Shown here: positions 53,761 through 64,000 of the stretch, piece by piece
Layout: each line of letters begins with the position of its first letter
How positions within the stretch are numbered: the stretch's first letter is position 1
Origin: Cycas panzhihuaensis
Lineage: Eukaryota; Cycadophyta
Reading direction: 5' to 3'
Assembly: GCA_023213395.1 (NCBI GenBank)
Contig: CM041465.1
Coordinates: 182,411,741 to 182,475,740 of the forward strand
DNA length: 64,000 bases
Program-made: the position numbers and the translations under genes
The notes under the pieces: generated by a model
Told to the model about the DNA's origin: nothing
Databases searched by the model: none
What the model saw: the letters and a program-made list of their open reading frames with translations, nothing else

Positions 53761-56070
53761 TAATGGTGCATGCATTAAGTATGTTAATTACAACCATGTT
53801 TCAATTGTAAGGCTTGAAGCTAGTAGATAACTTGGAAACTCAAAGCTTTCGTCACTTAAATTCCACCTTCTAATGAAACCAACAATTCTTATCTTATTAG
53901 AAGATCCAACAACTGAATGGAATGATGAGGGGTGGAGGACTAGGCTATGGAGTTGGTCCAACCCTGATCTATAGAGGAGATCCAACAGTTGGCCAGGTTA
54001 AATTTAGGACAAGGCAGGTAGGGTTGATCTGCATGGACGTACCATGCTTTCCCTATGATTCACAGCCCTAATAACACCCATTTCGAACCTCCGTTCCCTC
54101 AAGCAACCTTAATTGTCGTGCACTGACCATATGGTCGGTTGGTCCCCTAGAGAATGCACAAAGCTTAAAGTTATTTCAGAGGCAAGGTTTGAACCTTTTT
54201 CGGGCCTCTCCAACAAGATTTTTAAAGTCATTTTTTAGAAGGTTAAAGTAAACTTAAGATTTATTTTACTTGGATGATGTACTTATGAAAGTGCTTGATT
54301 AAGCTTACAATGAAAGAAGCTTCAAAAAGAAGCAAGCTAGTACATCAAATGAAAACTTAAAGTGTTGTTTACAATGAGCACTTAATGAAGTGAGAGTGCT
54401 TATGCAAATCCAAGTAAAAAAAGATGCTTAGAATACAATGAGTTTTGCAAGAAAAAGTACTTTGAAAAGATACTAAGTACTCAAAGAAGCAAAGCAAAAC
54501 CTTGTGATGAAAGTACAAGTGGGTTCCTTTTAATACTCAAAAGTGAAGAGAAGAAGACCACTTGCCAAAGAACACCAAGCACCAAGTGTTAGGACTTTAA
54601 AATAGTCCCAACAATCAACAAAAAATGAGTGATTTTATTAAGAAACAAGTCTTCTTGAGCCCTTTTTGAGACTAAGGGAAGTAGGTCATCATGCAAGGTG
54701 CCTTAGAAAAGGTGTTGAAACAATGATGAGGATCACTTTAACATGGTCACAACACTTAAAAATCACTCCTTTCAATGCCTTTTAACACTTGCAAACATGA
54801 AATAAGTGTTAAATAAGGCAAAAAATGCCAAAAAACAAAGGCTGAAATTTAACATTTTTTTTGCAAATTTGAGCAGCAAGAACACCACGCAAGGAGACTT
54901 GATTGAGGACTTAAACCCAGAAATTTTAATATCCAAGTGATAAGTCACCCCTAAAGTAAAAAGTACACATATTACATGAACATTAAAGTACATTATCTTA
55001 ACATGTAAACATAAGGTTTAACAGACTTAAACCCAGAAAATTTAATATCCAAAGATGAGTGATTGTTTCAGCTTTAATGATTTGATGAAATCACTAAGTG
55101 CAATGAAGATTTTAAACTCCAAAAAACAAAAAAAAAATTGATTTTTTCCTTAGAAGATTTAAGCCAAAAAGTCTTAAATGACTAAAAGGGCTTAAAAAAA
55201 CAAGGGAAAAATAATATTTTTTAATGAGAGGAGTTATTAGAAGAAGCTCGATGAAGTCACTATGATTTTACCAAAAGAAACTGAATTTGTCTTGAAAAAA
55301 GGTGATTACAGCGTGACTTGGGCAGCTTCCGTGGACATGTAAATGATGAGAACAGTGTGTAGAGACCTCTGTTTGTGCTGAAAATTCAAGAGGAGGCGTG
55401 CCCTAGTGGTATCCAACTCCCTCTAAAATCTCAAGGCTTTTCGTCAAGTGTGCAGAGAGCTGCAAGTAATTGAAGTTATGGCTGGTTACACATCCTTGAG
55501 AAAGGAAAATTGGAGCCGTACGGCTGTCTGGGGTTTTAAACTCTCGTATTGATCACTAAAACTCTTCCCTTAAGTCTGCTATAGCTGCATGCAGGGCCAG
55601 TATGTGGACAACCAGCTTGATATGAGAAAAAAAGAGTGAAAAACAGTAGTTTTTGTGCTTTTTGAGTGGGGTTTCAAGGCTGAAAATGCCTAAAATTGAT
55701 CCACAGCCTGCAAGGGGCCTCGAACTTCAAGTAAATTCAGTCTAAGAGCTTCAAATGGCTGGAGAATAGCTCAGCACCCAAATGTGAGAAAAAAATTAGC
55801 TAAAAAACCTAGTTTTGATGAAAACACAAGGAAAAAGTGAGTAAACCAGCTCAAAAACTCAGCTGGTAGTCTGGAAAAAAATTTCAGATCTGAGAAATAT
55901 GCCTTTTCCAGCCTTCAACACTGCTCCACAAAGCTTGATCTGCAGTTGTAAGTCTAAAACATGCCTTAGATCGCCTTCGGAGAGCGAAGGTCATCACCAA
56001 GGGGTAGTAGAACCTACTTTGAATCTCCTTTGAGCAAGAAAAATCGAGGCGAGGGAATTAGTCTCCTCTA
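53761..56070. other. Long 5' leader of K
   Basis: About 2.3 kb between primer site and gag, AT-rich and without a gene. Contains the 87-base LTR-end fragment at 54937-55023 within a 29-base duplication, and an AGCCGTACGGCT palindrome at 55514-55525. Such length suggests insertions or acquired sequence, but I recognise none other. Confidence 0.55.
54908..55052 (-). repeat. LTR-end fragment flanked by 29-bp duplication
   Basis: 54937-55023 is the first 87 bases of the A/K-type LTR (minus strand TGTTAAACCTTATGTTTAC .. GACTTATCAC). On both sides lies the same 29-base sequence GACTTAAACCCAGAAA.. (54908-54936, 55024-55052), one substitution apart. Confidence 0.9.
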
Positions 56071-56082
56071 GCTCTGATACCA
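56071..56082 (-). promoter_or_regulatory. Primer-binding site of K (initiator-Met tRNA)
   Basis: Minus strand TGGTATCAGAGC, perfect, two bases from the 5' LTR. Confidence 0.93.
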
Positions 56083-56084
56083 AG

Positions 56085-56634
56085 TGTGAAAAATGGCCTA
56101 ATGGCCTTACAATCCCAAGATCTAGAAGCTAGGTTCACTCTAGTTCTAGAAAGCAACAAATGCTAAACAAGTATGAAACTCTAAGATGGAACATAAGCAA
56201 GATAAAGTATGAAAAGAAGGAGCAAGAAAATGATCCCAAAGATGAGGGGTTGGAATTGGTCCAACCTCCAAATGAATAACAGTTTGATTAGCAAGCACAA
56301 GATAACAATACAACTCCAACTCTATATGAGAACAATGAGGAGAGGTCTCATTATATAGAGTGAAAGGAGAGACCTAAGGCATTGGATGTTTGACAAGTGT
56401 CAAACATCCAAGGTACATGCCTTGCATGTAGGACATGTGTCCTTTTAGGGCTCTCAAGTGAGCAAAAGTGCATGGGGGTCCATTTGACCCTTTAGTGACA
56501 ATGTTGTGTCACTAGAAAGAATGTGGGTGTGTACTTTATCACTTAAGTGATAAGTCACCCCTAAAGTACAAAAGTACAAATATTACATGAAAAATAAAGT
56601 ACATAATCTTAACATGTAAACATAAGGTTTAACA
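56085..56634 (-). repeat. 5' LTR of K (550 bp)
   Basis: TGTTAAACCTTATG .. TTTTTCACA on the minus strand. It retains the perfect palindrome at 56382-56411, lying shortly upstream of the TATA-like CTCTATATAATG, and TTATCACTTAAGTGATAA at 56536-56553. Confidence 0.95.
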
Positions 56635-56639
56635 CATAT

Positions 56640-57046
56640 ACATGACCCTGTTTGAAGTTGAATTCCCTTAGATTTTAACGATTGAAGTCTTGCAATCATA
56701 AACACTAAGTAGTTGATGGACTTACCAAACAACAACAATCAAGCTTAATCTATTAATCATGGAGGATACCCTATGGAATCCAGTTTATACTATCCTCGAC
56801 ATAGCAAGCACTGAAAAAATGGCCGAGCACCAAGAATAAATACAAAAGGACATCATCAAACCAAATACTTAAGTAGTCCATGAAGCAGTACAAACATTAA
56901 ATACACTCATAAATCACACTTTGCAACAAATGCTAGAAAAAATAACAATCATGGTAGTTGGGCAAAGGAAGGAAATGATTGCGTTAGATTCTATGGATAA
57001 ACAAATCGATTGTCAATCATACAATAAGAACTGATGAATAGGGGGG
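56640..57046 (+). pseudogene. Gag-like remnant upstream of J
   Basis: From ATG 56759 the plus strand reads MEDTLWNPVYTILDIASTEK, then after stops VVHEAVQTLNTLINHTLQQM, LEKITIMVVGQRKEMIALDS. The helical, Gln-rich sequence before J resembles the coiled-coil N-terminus of chromovirus gag. The reading may continue after J at 62831. Weak evidence. Confidence 0.4.
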
Positions 57047-57051
57047 CAATC

Positions 57052-57629
57052 TATAGCATTCCAACCACCTTGGAATCTGGTCAAATCTATACTATGTGAC
57101 CATTCAAATGGAAGGTCTCTAAACTAGGATTCCAACGGTTTAGACGAAAGTCAATTCTGACATCTATAACAAAAGTTGTGGCCGTTTGAAATTTTCAACC
57201 TGCCAAGTTTTGAGGAAGTTCTGGCCAATTTCTAGTTTTGGTTTTGGGCAAGTTTATACCCCTTTTTTGGCCAACTTCTATTGGTATCTTTTGTCTGCCT
57301 ATTTAAGGAGGACTTGGGGCCTCATTTGGGCATCATCAGAGATGTCTTGGACTGCCATATTTTCAACCCTTCTAGGGAGCTTTGTGGAGGGAACCTTGCC
57401 TCAAAAAGAGATTCATTATCAACAGTACTTGCGGGATCATTTGGTAACATTGAATTTATTCAGTTTATGTTCATTTTGTACCATTTTATATTTGTATGCA
57501 ATAAGTATTTAAGTAGATTTATATTATTACTCTTTTGATTGAATACTTTGCAAGTGTATTGGTGGATATTTTGTCTCTTCTGTACTATATTTATTAGATT
57601 TCTTAGAAAAATTTTGTGAGATTGCTACA
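57052..57629 (+). repeat. 5' LTR of J (578 bp)
   Basis: TATAGCATTCC (TG changed to TA) .. GATTGCTACA. TATA-like region CCTATTTAAGGAGG near 57298-57311. Confidence 0.93.
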
Positions 57630-57631
57630 AG

Positions 57632-57643
57632 TGGTATCAAAGC
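57632..57643 (+). promoter_or_regulatory. Primer-binding site of J
   Basis: TGGTATCAAAGC, one G-to-A change from the initiator-Met site of E. Confidence 0.85.
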
Positions 57644-57801
57644 TTCGTTGGAAGCTATCCTGAGGAGAAATTTCATCAGTTTAGCAAGGAAAATTAGGAA
57701 AAAAGAGCAAATTTTGGGTTAGAAAAAGCTTTCACATGGGGGAAAACTAGCCTAAATTTCTCCCTAGGATGGAACTAAGATCATGAAGAACACTTAACAA
57801 A

Positions 57802-58946
57802 ATGGTGAACCAAGCACGATGATACACTCAACAATGAGATAACTCAGATCAACGATACTGTAAATGAGATTAGAAGGGATATTGAGGAACTCACAACTAT
57901 AGTCATGGGGAAACCAAAGGATCTAGGCCCATCTGGCCATCAAAAGTTAGAGGAAAACACAGAAGAAGAAGAGGAAGTAGGGAGAGAAGATAGATTTCAG
58001 GGATGATTCAATCAAGGATTTCGGGAATACAGAGAACAAGGGGATTTCCAGCAGAGGAAGTAGAAGAGCTGGAAGCTAGATTATGGCCTCAGAGGAACAA
58101 AGTTTTCATTAGAGAAATTTGATCTAGACAGATGAAGGGATATCCTAAGTTGGATATTACAGATGGAGACTTACTTCCAGATCTATGATATACCAAATGG
58201 AGAAAAAGTTGTAACCGCCGCACTTCACTTGTGTAGAAAGGCCCTCCAATGGTTTCATTGGTGGAAGAAGGTCCACACAAATATTTCTATTGACCCTTGA
58301 GGTTCCTTAAAAGCAAGATTGATAAATCAATATGAAGAGTTGTGGAACACAGATTACTTCTCCTAGGTAAACGGTTACAGCAATGCATGGATCCGTTCAA
58401 GCATACACAGAACAGTTCCAAGCCCTCCGGTGCTTGGTTACTAATTGAATACCAGCCGAGCTCATCACTGAGACCTGCATTGGGGTACTCAAGGGACCCA
58501 TCAAATACTGCGTAAAGACAATAGGGGCCTCAAACATAAGAGAAGCCATTCGGCATGCAAGGAACATTGAAGCAGAATATAGAGAAGGTAGGCCAAACTA
58601 CGTTCGAAGAAGCGACCCACTAGTCGACCAAAACTCTAATTGGACTAGGTCAGGAACTAAAGCAGATTCCCCACTCACAGGAAGAAATCCAAGTGAAGCA
58701 AGTGGAGTATCAAGAGACGAACACCTTAAGAGAGAAATGTGCTTTAAATGTAGAGGGAAATGGAATAAAGACCATCAATGCTCGTTAAAGAAATTCTTTA
58801 TGATCCAAAATGGCAAAGTAACTACCCTAGGAGAAGATCAAGAAGAAGAAAATATTTTAGAAGAAGACGAGAAGGCCGAAGAAGAGGAGCTTTTGGAGCT
58901 GGACATCGAAAACATGCGAATATCACTACAGGCCATCATGGGATAA
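57802..58946 (+). pseudogene. gag of chromovirus J
   Basis: ATG 57802 (MVNQAR, then TGA). Recognisable blocks are RGTKFSLEKFDLDR (about 58093), MIYQME-/METYFQIYDIPNGEKVVTAA, LHLCRKALQWFHWWKKVHTN, VQAYTEQFQALRCLVTN and ISLQ. The knuckle CFKCRGKWNKDHQC is intact at 58739-58780, followed by a Glu-rich tail ending near 58946. It corresponds block for block to E gag. Confidence 0.87.
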
Positions 58947-59500
58947 AATAACATGCCTCAAACATTACGGTTCCAACGGATGATACAAGGATCATCGATC
59001 GCCATCCTCATCAACAGTGGGAGCACCCACAATTTCATAAATCGACCTACCATGGAGAAATTGGGCATACCCATCAAAGCGCTCAACACTTTCTAGGTTG
59101 CCATCACAAATGAAAAATCCATGACTTGTGGGGGTTGTTGTCCAAAGGTGACCCTTTAGATCAACGATTACTCAGTAACCACCCTCATGTTTGCGATGCT
59201 AGTAGGAGGAGTTGACACCATATTACAGGTACAATGGCTACAAACATTAGCAATGTCCTCACTAATTTTAGAATGTGGGTCATGAGCTTTTGACAAAAGG
59301 GGAAACATTATAGACTGCAAGTACCCTTTACACCCGCAATGCAGTTGGTGACATCCCACCATATGGAGAAGATGTTGAAAAAAATCCCACCGCATATATA
59401 ATGACATGTTACAAGATTGAAGCAGACGACATTCTAATGGAGGTACAGGAAATCATAGATGAATACAACTCAGTGTTGGAGGAATCGCCGTTTGGGCTTC
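58947..59500 (+). pseudogene. Protease of chromovirus J
   Basis: SSIAILINSGSTHNFINRPT at about 58993-59052: the catalytic Asp is Asn (AAC for GAC) while Ser-Gly remain. VAITNEKSMTCGGCCPKVTL and VGGVDTILQVQWLQTLA follow. Inactive by a single G-to-A plus several stops. Confidence 0.83.
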
Positions 59501-60780
59501 CCCCTGATCATTGATGCCAACACGCCATTGAGCTAGTATCAGGAGTGGCACCAGTCAACATTCATCCTGACCGCCATCCGTACCCAATTTAAGAGGGAGA
59601 TAGAGAAAATAACCAAAGAGCTCTTACACCAAGGATACATCGCGAACAACACAAGTCCATTTGCATCCCCAGTTACACTTAAGTGGAAAAAGGACGGGAT
59701 CTACTGTATGTGTGTTGACTATAGGGGACTAAACAAGAACACTATCAAGAATCGCTAACTTATCCCAAGAATAGATGACATGTTGGAAGAAATACACAGG
59801 GCAAAATATTTTTCAAAGATCGATCTTCGGTTAGGATACTACCGGATTCACAACAAAACAAAGGACGTGCACAAGACAACCTTTCGCACTCATGAGGGGC
59901 TATTTGAATTCAGAGTTATGCCATTTGGTCTAATGAATACGCCAACAATGTTCCATAGCACCATGAATACCATATTGAAACCCTTCTTATGGAAATTTGT
60001 GCTAGTTTTCTTTGATGACATTCTAATCTATAGTGCAATGTGGGAGGAACACATAGAACATATCAAGGTTGTTCTCTAGATCTTATAAATCAATCAACTT
60101 TTGCCAACAAGAAGAAATGCACGTTTGGGAAAGAGGAGCTCGAATATCTGGGACACATTATCTCACAAGAGGGGATCAAGATGGATCCCAGGAAGGTCCA
60201 ATCCATCATTAACTGGCCCACTCCCAAGAATGTCATAGGGGTCAAATCTTTCCTAGGTGTAGCAGGGTTTCTTGGGAAGTTCACAAAAGGGTACACTCAT
60301 GTTGTATCATTGCTAACCGATCTCACGAAGAAGGATGCGTTTGCTTGGAACCCCTTAGTAGAAGATGCTTTCCAGGGACTCAAGAAAGCAATGATCACCG
60401 CATCTGTGCTTGCAACTCTAAATTTTTTCCCAACTTTTCACCCTTGAGTGTGATGCATTAGGAACTAGGATAGGAGCAGTCCTCCTCCAAAATGAATGAC
60501 CACTGGCATACGAAAGCCGAAAGTCGAACAACAAGGAGCGACTCAAATCTATCTACTTCAAAGAAATGCTCACAATTATGCACGCTATTCATCAATGGTG
60601 CCAATATTTACTGGGGAATAGATTTGTGGTCAAAAGAGATCATGATAGCCTCAAATACTTCCTTAACTAGAAAAATCTCTTAGATGAACAACAAAAATGG
60701 GTGAGTAAGCTTTAGACATTTGATTTCAGTATTGTATACGAAAAGGGCAACGAGAACGTGATCACTAATGCATTCTCAAG
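59501..60780 (+). pseudogene. Reverse transcriptase and RNase H of chromovirus J
   Basis: MCVDYRGLNKNTIKNR is readable near 59709-59756. 59780-60079 carries KYFSKIDLRLGYYRIHNKTK, THEGLFEFRVMPFGLMNTPT and FVLVFFDDILIYSAM, with the catalytic FDD at 60011-60019 intact. 60085-60447 carries KKCTFGKEELEYLGHIISQE and VKSFLGVAGFLGKFTKGYTH. RNase H: LFTLECDALGTRIGAVLLQN, HDSLKYFLN. One TAG and several frameshifts break it. It is better preserved than E. Confidence 0.9.
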
Positions 60781-61600
60781 CATACCAAAAGACAATGGTG
60801 AGCAAGATCAAACTGCAGAAATCTCTCTACAAGCAATATCAATGGCCACTCCTAGCTGGACTCATGAACTAGTCCAGGACTACCAGAATGACTCTTTTTT
60901 GGGGAAGATATTGGATGAGATCAAGAACCAAGAGAGTACCAAGTACAATCTACAAGGAGTCTTGATTCTACATAAGGGAAAGATCTTTGTTTCAATATCA
61001 TCAAAAGTAAAAGAGATGCTACTAGAAAAAGCACATTCCGTGCCTAGTGCAGACAAATAGTGCAAGGCACGTGACTCTTTGTTTTGGAGAGGGATGAAAG
61101 TCGACATTCTCAAATTCGTATTGGAATGCAATTCTTATCAAAGGAATAAAAGTGAAAATGTAAAAAGTCCTAGCTTGCTCCAACCTCTACCAATCCCACA
61201 ACAAAATGGGAAGAAATCTCAATGGATTTCATCACAGGCCTACTAAAATCGAGGGCAAGGATGCCATTTTTATGGTTATCGATTGACTAACAAAATATCC
61301 ACATTTTGGGGAATTCAATCAATAGCAAAAGTAAGCTAATTAGCCAAAATTTTCATGAAAGAAATACATCGTCTACATGGGTTCCCTAAAGTTATAGTTA
61401 ATGACTATAACCCAAAGTTTACAAGCCATTTCTGGCAAGATTTATTCCAATTGGGGGGTATGAAACTATCCAATGAGCACAACATACCACCCGCAATAGA
61501 TGGCCAAGCAGTCGTAAACAAGTGCCTAGAAGGGTATCTACGAATTTCACCTCGACAAGCAACAACTATGGCATAAATAGCTCTATTTGGCTAAATAATG
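60781..61600 (+). pseudogene. Integrase of chromovirus J
   Basis: SIPKDNGEQDQTAEISLQAI, SWTHELVQDYQNDSFLGKIL. The zinc region is degraded (HSVPSADK-stop, ECNSYQRNKSE, one Cys replaced by Tyr). The core shows MDFITGL equivalents in shifted frames, then IHRLHGFPKVIVNDYNPKFT, SHFWQDLFQLGGMKLSNEHN and DGQAVVNKCLEGYLR, where the catalytic Glu position reads Val. Confidence 0.85.
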
Positions 61601-62222
61601 GTACAACACCACTTATCATACAATAACAAGAATGACTTCCTTCCAAAAACTTTATGGGTTCGAGCCACCATACCTCCTTACATGGGCAAAGACGTCATGC
61701 AAGGGGTTCAAGAACAACAGAGCAAATGGATCGAATGCTCTAAAGACAATTTAAACACTGTAAGAAATTGAATGAAGCAACCAATAGATTTACATAGATT
61801 CGAAAGATCCTTTTGAGTTGGTGGACTGGTTTTCTTAAGACTACAACCATACAAGCGATTGATTGTGAGACAAACACGCAAATAGAAGCTAGCACCTAGA
61901 TTTTTGGGCCATATCAAGTTAGTGAGAAGATTGGAGAAGTAGCCTATTGACTAGCCCTACCTCAAGGGAGTCGTATTCATAACGCCTTCCATGTATCATG
62001 CCTCAAGCGGAAGCTTGGTGAGAAAATCACCCTCAAACCCGCATTCCGAGCTAGATGAAAAGGAAAACTTATTCGGAACTCAAAGGGATTCTACAGTCCA
62101 AACAAAAACTACGCTCTAGGGAAATAAGAGAATACCTTGTGAAGTGGAAAACCTTGGATGAAGACGCCACATGGGAATCAGAAGAATGGCATCAAGAACA
62201 TCCAGATTTACCCATGCTTTGA
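61601..62222 (+). pseudogene. Integrase C-terminus and chromodomain-like tail of J
   Basis: Blocks equivalent to E are readable across frames: LDRFERSF.VGGLVFLRLQP-like, KIGEVAY, LPQGSRIHNAFHVSCLKRKL, then REIREYLVKWKTLDEDATWE and SEEWHQEHPDLPML before TGA 62220-62222. The YLVKWK..DEDATWE stretch is the chromodomain core, better preserved than in E. Confidence 0.83.
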
Positions 62223-62234
62223 GGGCAAAGCATG
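62213..62234 (+). promoter_or_regulatory. Stem-loop spanning the pol stop codon of J
   Basis: CATGCTTT / AAAGCATG with loop GAGGGC, identical to 14011-14032 in E although the flanks have diverged. Confidence 0.82.
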
Positions 62235-62252
62235 TTTTGAAGGGGAGGGACT

Positions 62253-62825
62253 TGTAGCATTCCAAACACCTTAGAATGGTCAAAACTATACCATTTGACC
62301 ATTCAAGTCGAAGGTCTTTGAACCAGATTCCAACGGTTTAGACGAAAGTCAATTCCAACATCTATGGCAAAAATTATAGCTATTTGAAGTTTTTGGCGGT
62401 CAATTTTTGGGGAAGTTTTGGCCGACTTCCGCTTTGGTTTTAGGTGGGTTTAAACTCCTTTTTTGGCCGACTTCTATTAGTGTCTTTTGGCCGCCTATTT
62501 AAGGAGGATTTGGGGCCTCATTTGGGCATGATCAAAGAAGTCTTGGACTTCCATATTTTGGGCCCTTTTGGGGAGCTTTGTGGAGGGAACCTCGCCTCAG
62601 AGAGGGATTCGTTATCAACAGTACTTGTGGGATCATTTGGCAACATTGTATTTATTCAGTTTATGTTCATTTCATACTATTTTATATTTGTATGAAAGAA
62701 GTATTCATGTAGACTTATATTATTACTCTCTTGATTGAATATTTTGCAAGTGTATTGGTGGATATTTTGTCTATTCTATACTATATTTATTAGATTTCTT
62801 AGAAAAAATTTGTGAGATTGCTACA
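62253..62825 (+). repeat. 3' LTR of J (573 bp)
   Basis: TGTAGCATTCC .. GATTGCTACA, followed by CAATC. Confidence 0.94.
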
Positions 62826-62830
62826 CAATC

Positions 62831-63130
62831 ATAGGTGAAGAACAACACAATTCCAAACAAATCTTGCAAATAAGCCCATTAAAAGGTATCTAAATGATTA
62901 TTAGAATCTGACACTTGAAGAACAAAAAGTGGTTGGATTCCAAACATGTTTTAGTTGCTTGCAATATATATAATCACAAAATAGGAAAAATCTAGAGAAA
63001 GTTGTGATATAGCACTTTAGTGTTGAGCAAAAGACACATGAACCACATATGTGGATTCAACAAATGGAGAAATATTTCTATTTGATGGAAAATGAAGATG
63101 AGGAACAAGAGTTGCCTTTTAAACCCTCGA
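62831..63130 (+). pseudogene. Gag-like remnant downstream of J
   Basis: HEPHMWIQQMEKYFYLMENE then DEEQELPF at about 63038-63121 resembles the W...E.YF....... start of gypsy gag domains. With 56759-57046 it may be a single older gag gene split by J. The intervening part is heavily decayed. Confidence 0.45.
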
Positions 63131-64000
63131 GAAAGCTAGAAACCCTAGGCTAGCCACAAGCATGAGATAATCCCAATGGCTACAAGGCTCAACCATATAT
63201 AATATGATTGAGGAAATGGAGAAAAAACTAAGCCCAAACCCTATGTTGGGCTTGCCCTTATTGCAAAAGACGTTAGATACCCCTACAACACTAGGACAAT
63301 AGGTCATATGCACCACCATACACATAGGAGGCACATAACACAAGCAGTCATAAGCAACCATCTCTTCTAGCTAAGAGTTGGTTAACCCAACTCCACACAG
63401 TCCTATATGCCACCTTGCATCTCTCCCATGGGATGAACCCATATCTTTAGAAATTAGACTAGTGTGTAGCTCTTGATTGGCTATGGTATCTCCCTCCAAG
63501 TTGTAGCTTACCATACTCTCCACAATCGCCATCGTTGTCATGGGCATCTCGATGCCTTTGGTTGATATGTTTACTGCTAGCTGTAGTGAGACCACAACCG
63601 CTATGAGGATCCCCTTATTTGGCAATTTCCCACTGATCTTATAGAGACCACATATTGCTTTAGCTTAGAACTCTACTAAATAACATAGAGCACCATCTCC
63701 CTCTTGACTAGGGCCTCTATTGCCTCTTTCTTGCTCCATCTCACCTTCATGAAGCCATATGCGATTCCCCTACCTAAGGACTATGCAAACTAGCCAACTC
63801 CTCCCTTTGAAATGATCCTGCCTGCCCGAAACCCTCCACAAGAAACTTAAACCTGGCTAACCCACTCTTGAAGGACTTGCAAAGGCTTTAGATTCAAACC
63901 CACAAACCTTAAGTCTCTCACACTAAAGGAGTGCTTGCCATGCTATCCTCTACTCCCTTCACTTGCCCCATAACTCCTGTAGGAATCCTCTTACACTCCC
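63131..64000. other. Unrecognised sequence at the window end
   Basis: Minus-strand frames of 80-84 codons exist (63361-63119, 63625-63371) and a looser frame continues toward 64000. None shows a motif I know. The base composition is somewhat less AT-rich than the transposon interiors. It could be a host gene fragment or an unknown element. Confidence 0.3.

Larger units (their letters stand above)
49046..56634 (-). mobile_element. Complete copia element K (7.59 kb), family of A
   Basis: Bounded by LTRs 49046-49562 and 56085-56634. The flanks are CATAT at 49041-49045 and 56635-56639. Primer site is 56071-56082 (perfect) and polypurine tract 49563-49575. Gag, protease, integrase, RT and RNase H are all present, well preserved but inactivated. 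It has a long 2.3-kb leader, and one LTR has lost a promoter-proximal palindrome. Element A at 1-1510 is a same-family copy in the opposite orientation. Confidence 0.96.
57052..62825 (+). mobile_element. Complete Ty3/gypsy chromovirus J (5.77 kb), family of E
   Basis: LTRs 57052-57629 and 62253-62825. The flanks are CAATC at 57047-57051 and 62826-62830. Primer site is 57632-57643 (one mismatch) and purine tract about 62238-62252. The internal layout is the same as E, with matching protein motifs throughout. RT keeps the catalytic FDD but most domains are frameshifted. Confidence 0.95.

Noticed and set aside
63371-63625. 84-codon minus-strand frame as a host gene
   Set aside because: No domain, splice signal or conserved pattern that I can recognise; left as unassigned.

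Overview
This window is plant nuclear DNA made almost entirely of decayed, nested LTR retrotransposons. Four things point to a large, repeat-rich seed-plant genome: Ty1/copia and Ty3/gypsy chromovirus proteins, initiator-Met tRNA primer sites, plant L-type lectin-like sequence, and AT-rich intergenic DNA with plant-style splice signals. A gymnosperm is plausible from the level of decay and nesting but is not proven. There is no bacterial gene, CRISPR array or rRNA/tRNA gene. No protein-coding gene looks intact.

Layout. 1-1510: 3' end of copia A (+), which sits in a B-type LTR (1511-1801, -). 1802-5184: gypsy-like gag-protease pseudogene (-) without a recognisable reverse transcriptase, followed by its LTR (5326 to about 6250). 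6903-7256: another LTR (-). 7257-8859 and 14509-15410: the two halves of copia D (-), split by the complete chromovirus E (8860-14508, +, TSD TTGTT). 15411-20128: sparse remnants, including an LTR ending at 18222 with two phased minisatellites. 20129-30396: copia F (-), whose 5' LTR is split by the complete copia G (25110-30293, TSD AAGYG). 32233-36760: a complete LTR element with nearly identical 366-bp LTRs and TSD GAAAC, but no recognisable polymerase or integrase. Its interior instead carries non-retroviral fragments, including L-type lectin-like sequence antisense to the element. 36766-40097: the least transposon-like stretch, with a LINE RT remnant and one convincing host-type exon (38332-38551). 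40098-47244: copia H (+, TSD ATTAT) carrying two solo LTRs, each with its own TSD. 49046-56634: copia K (-, TSD CATAT), same family as A. 57052-62825: chromovirus J (+, TSD CAATC), same family as E, inserted in an older gag-like sequence. 62831-64000: gag-like tail and unrecognised sequence.

How the parts relate. The elements fall into a few families: A, K and the solo LTR at 41887; E and J; B-type LTRs at 1511, 32233, 36395 and 44350; F and G as relatives. This allows comparison between copies. Such comparisons show stem-loops with paired substitutions, an LTR palindrome lost from one LTR of K, and protein decay dominated by C-to-T/G-to-A changes. All pol genes are interrupted. The most unusual object is the 4.5-kb LTR element at 32233-36760.
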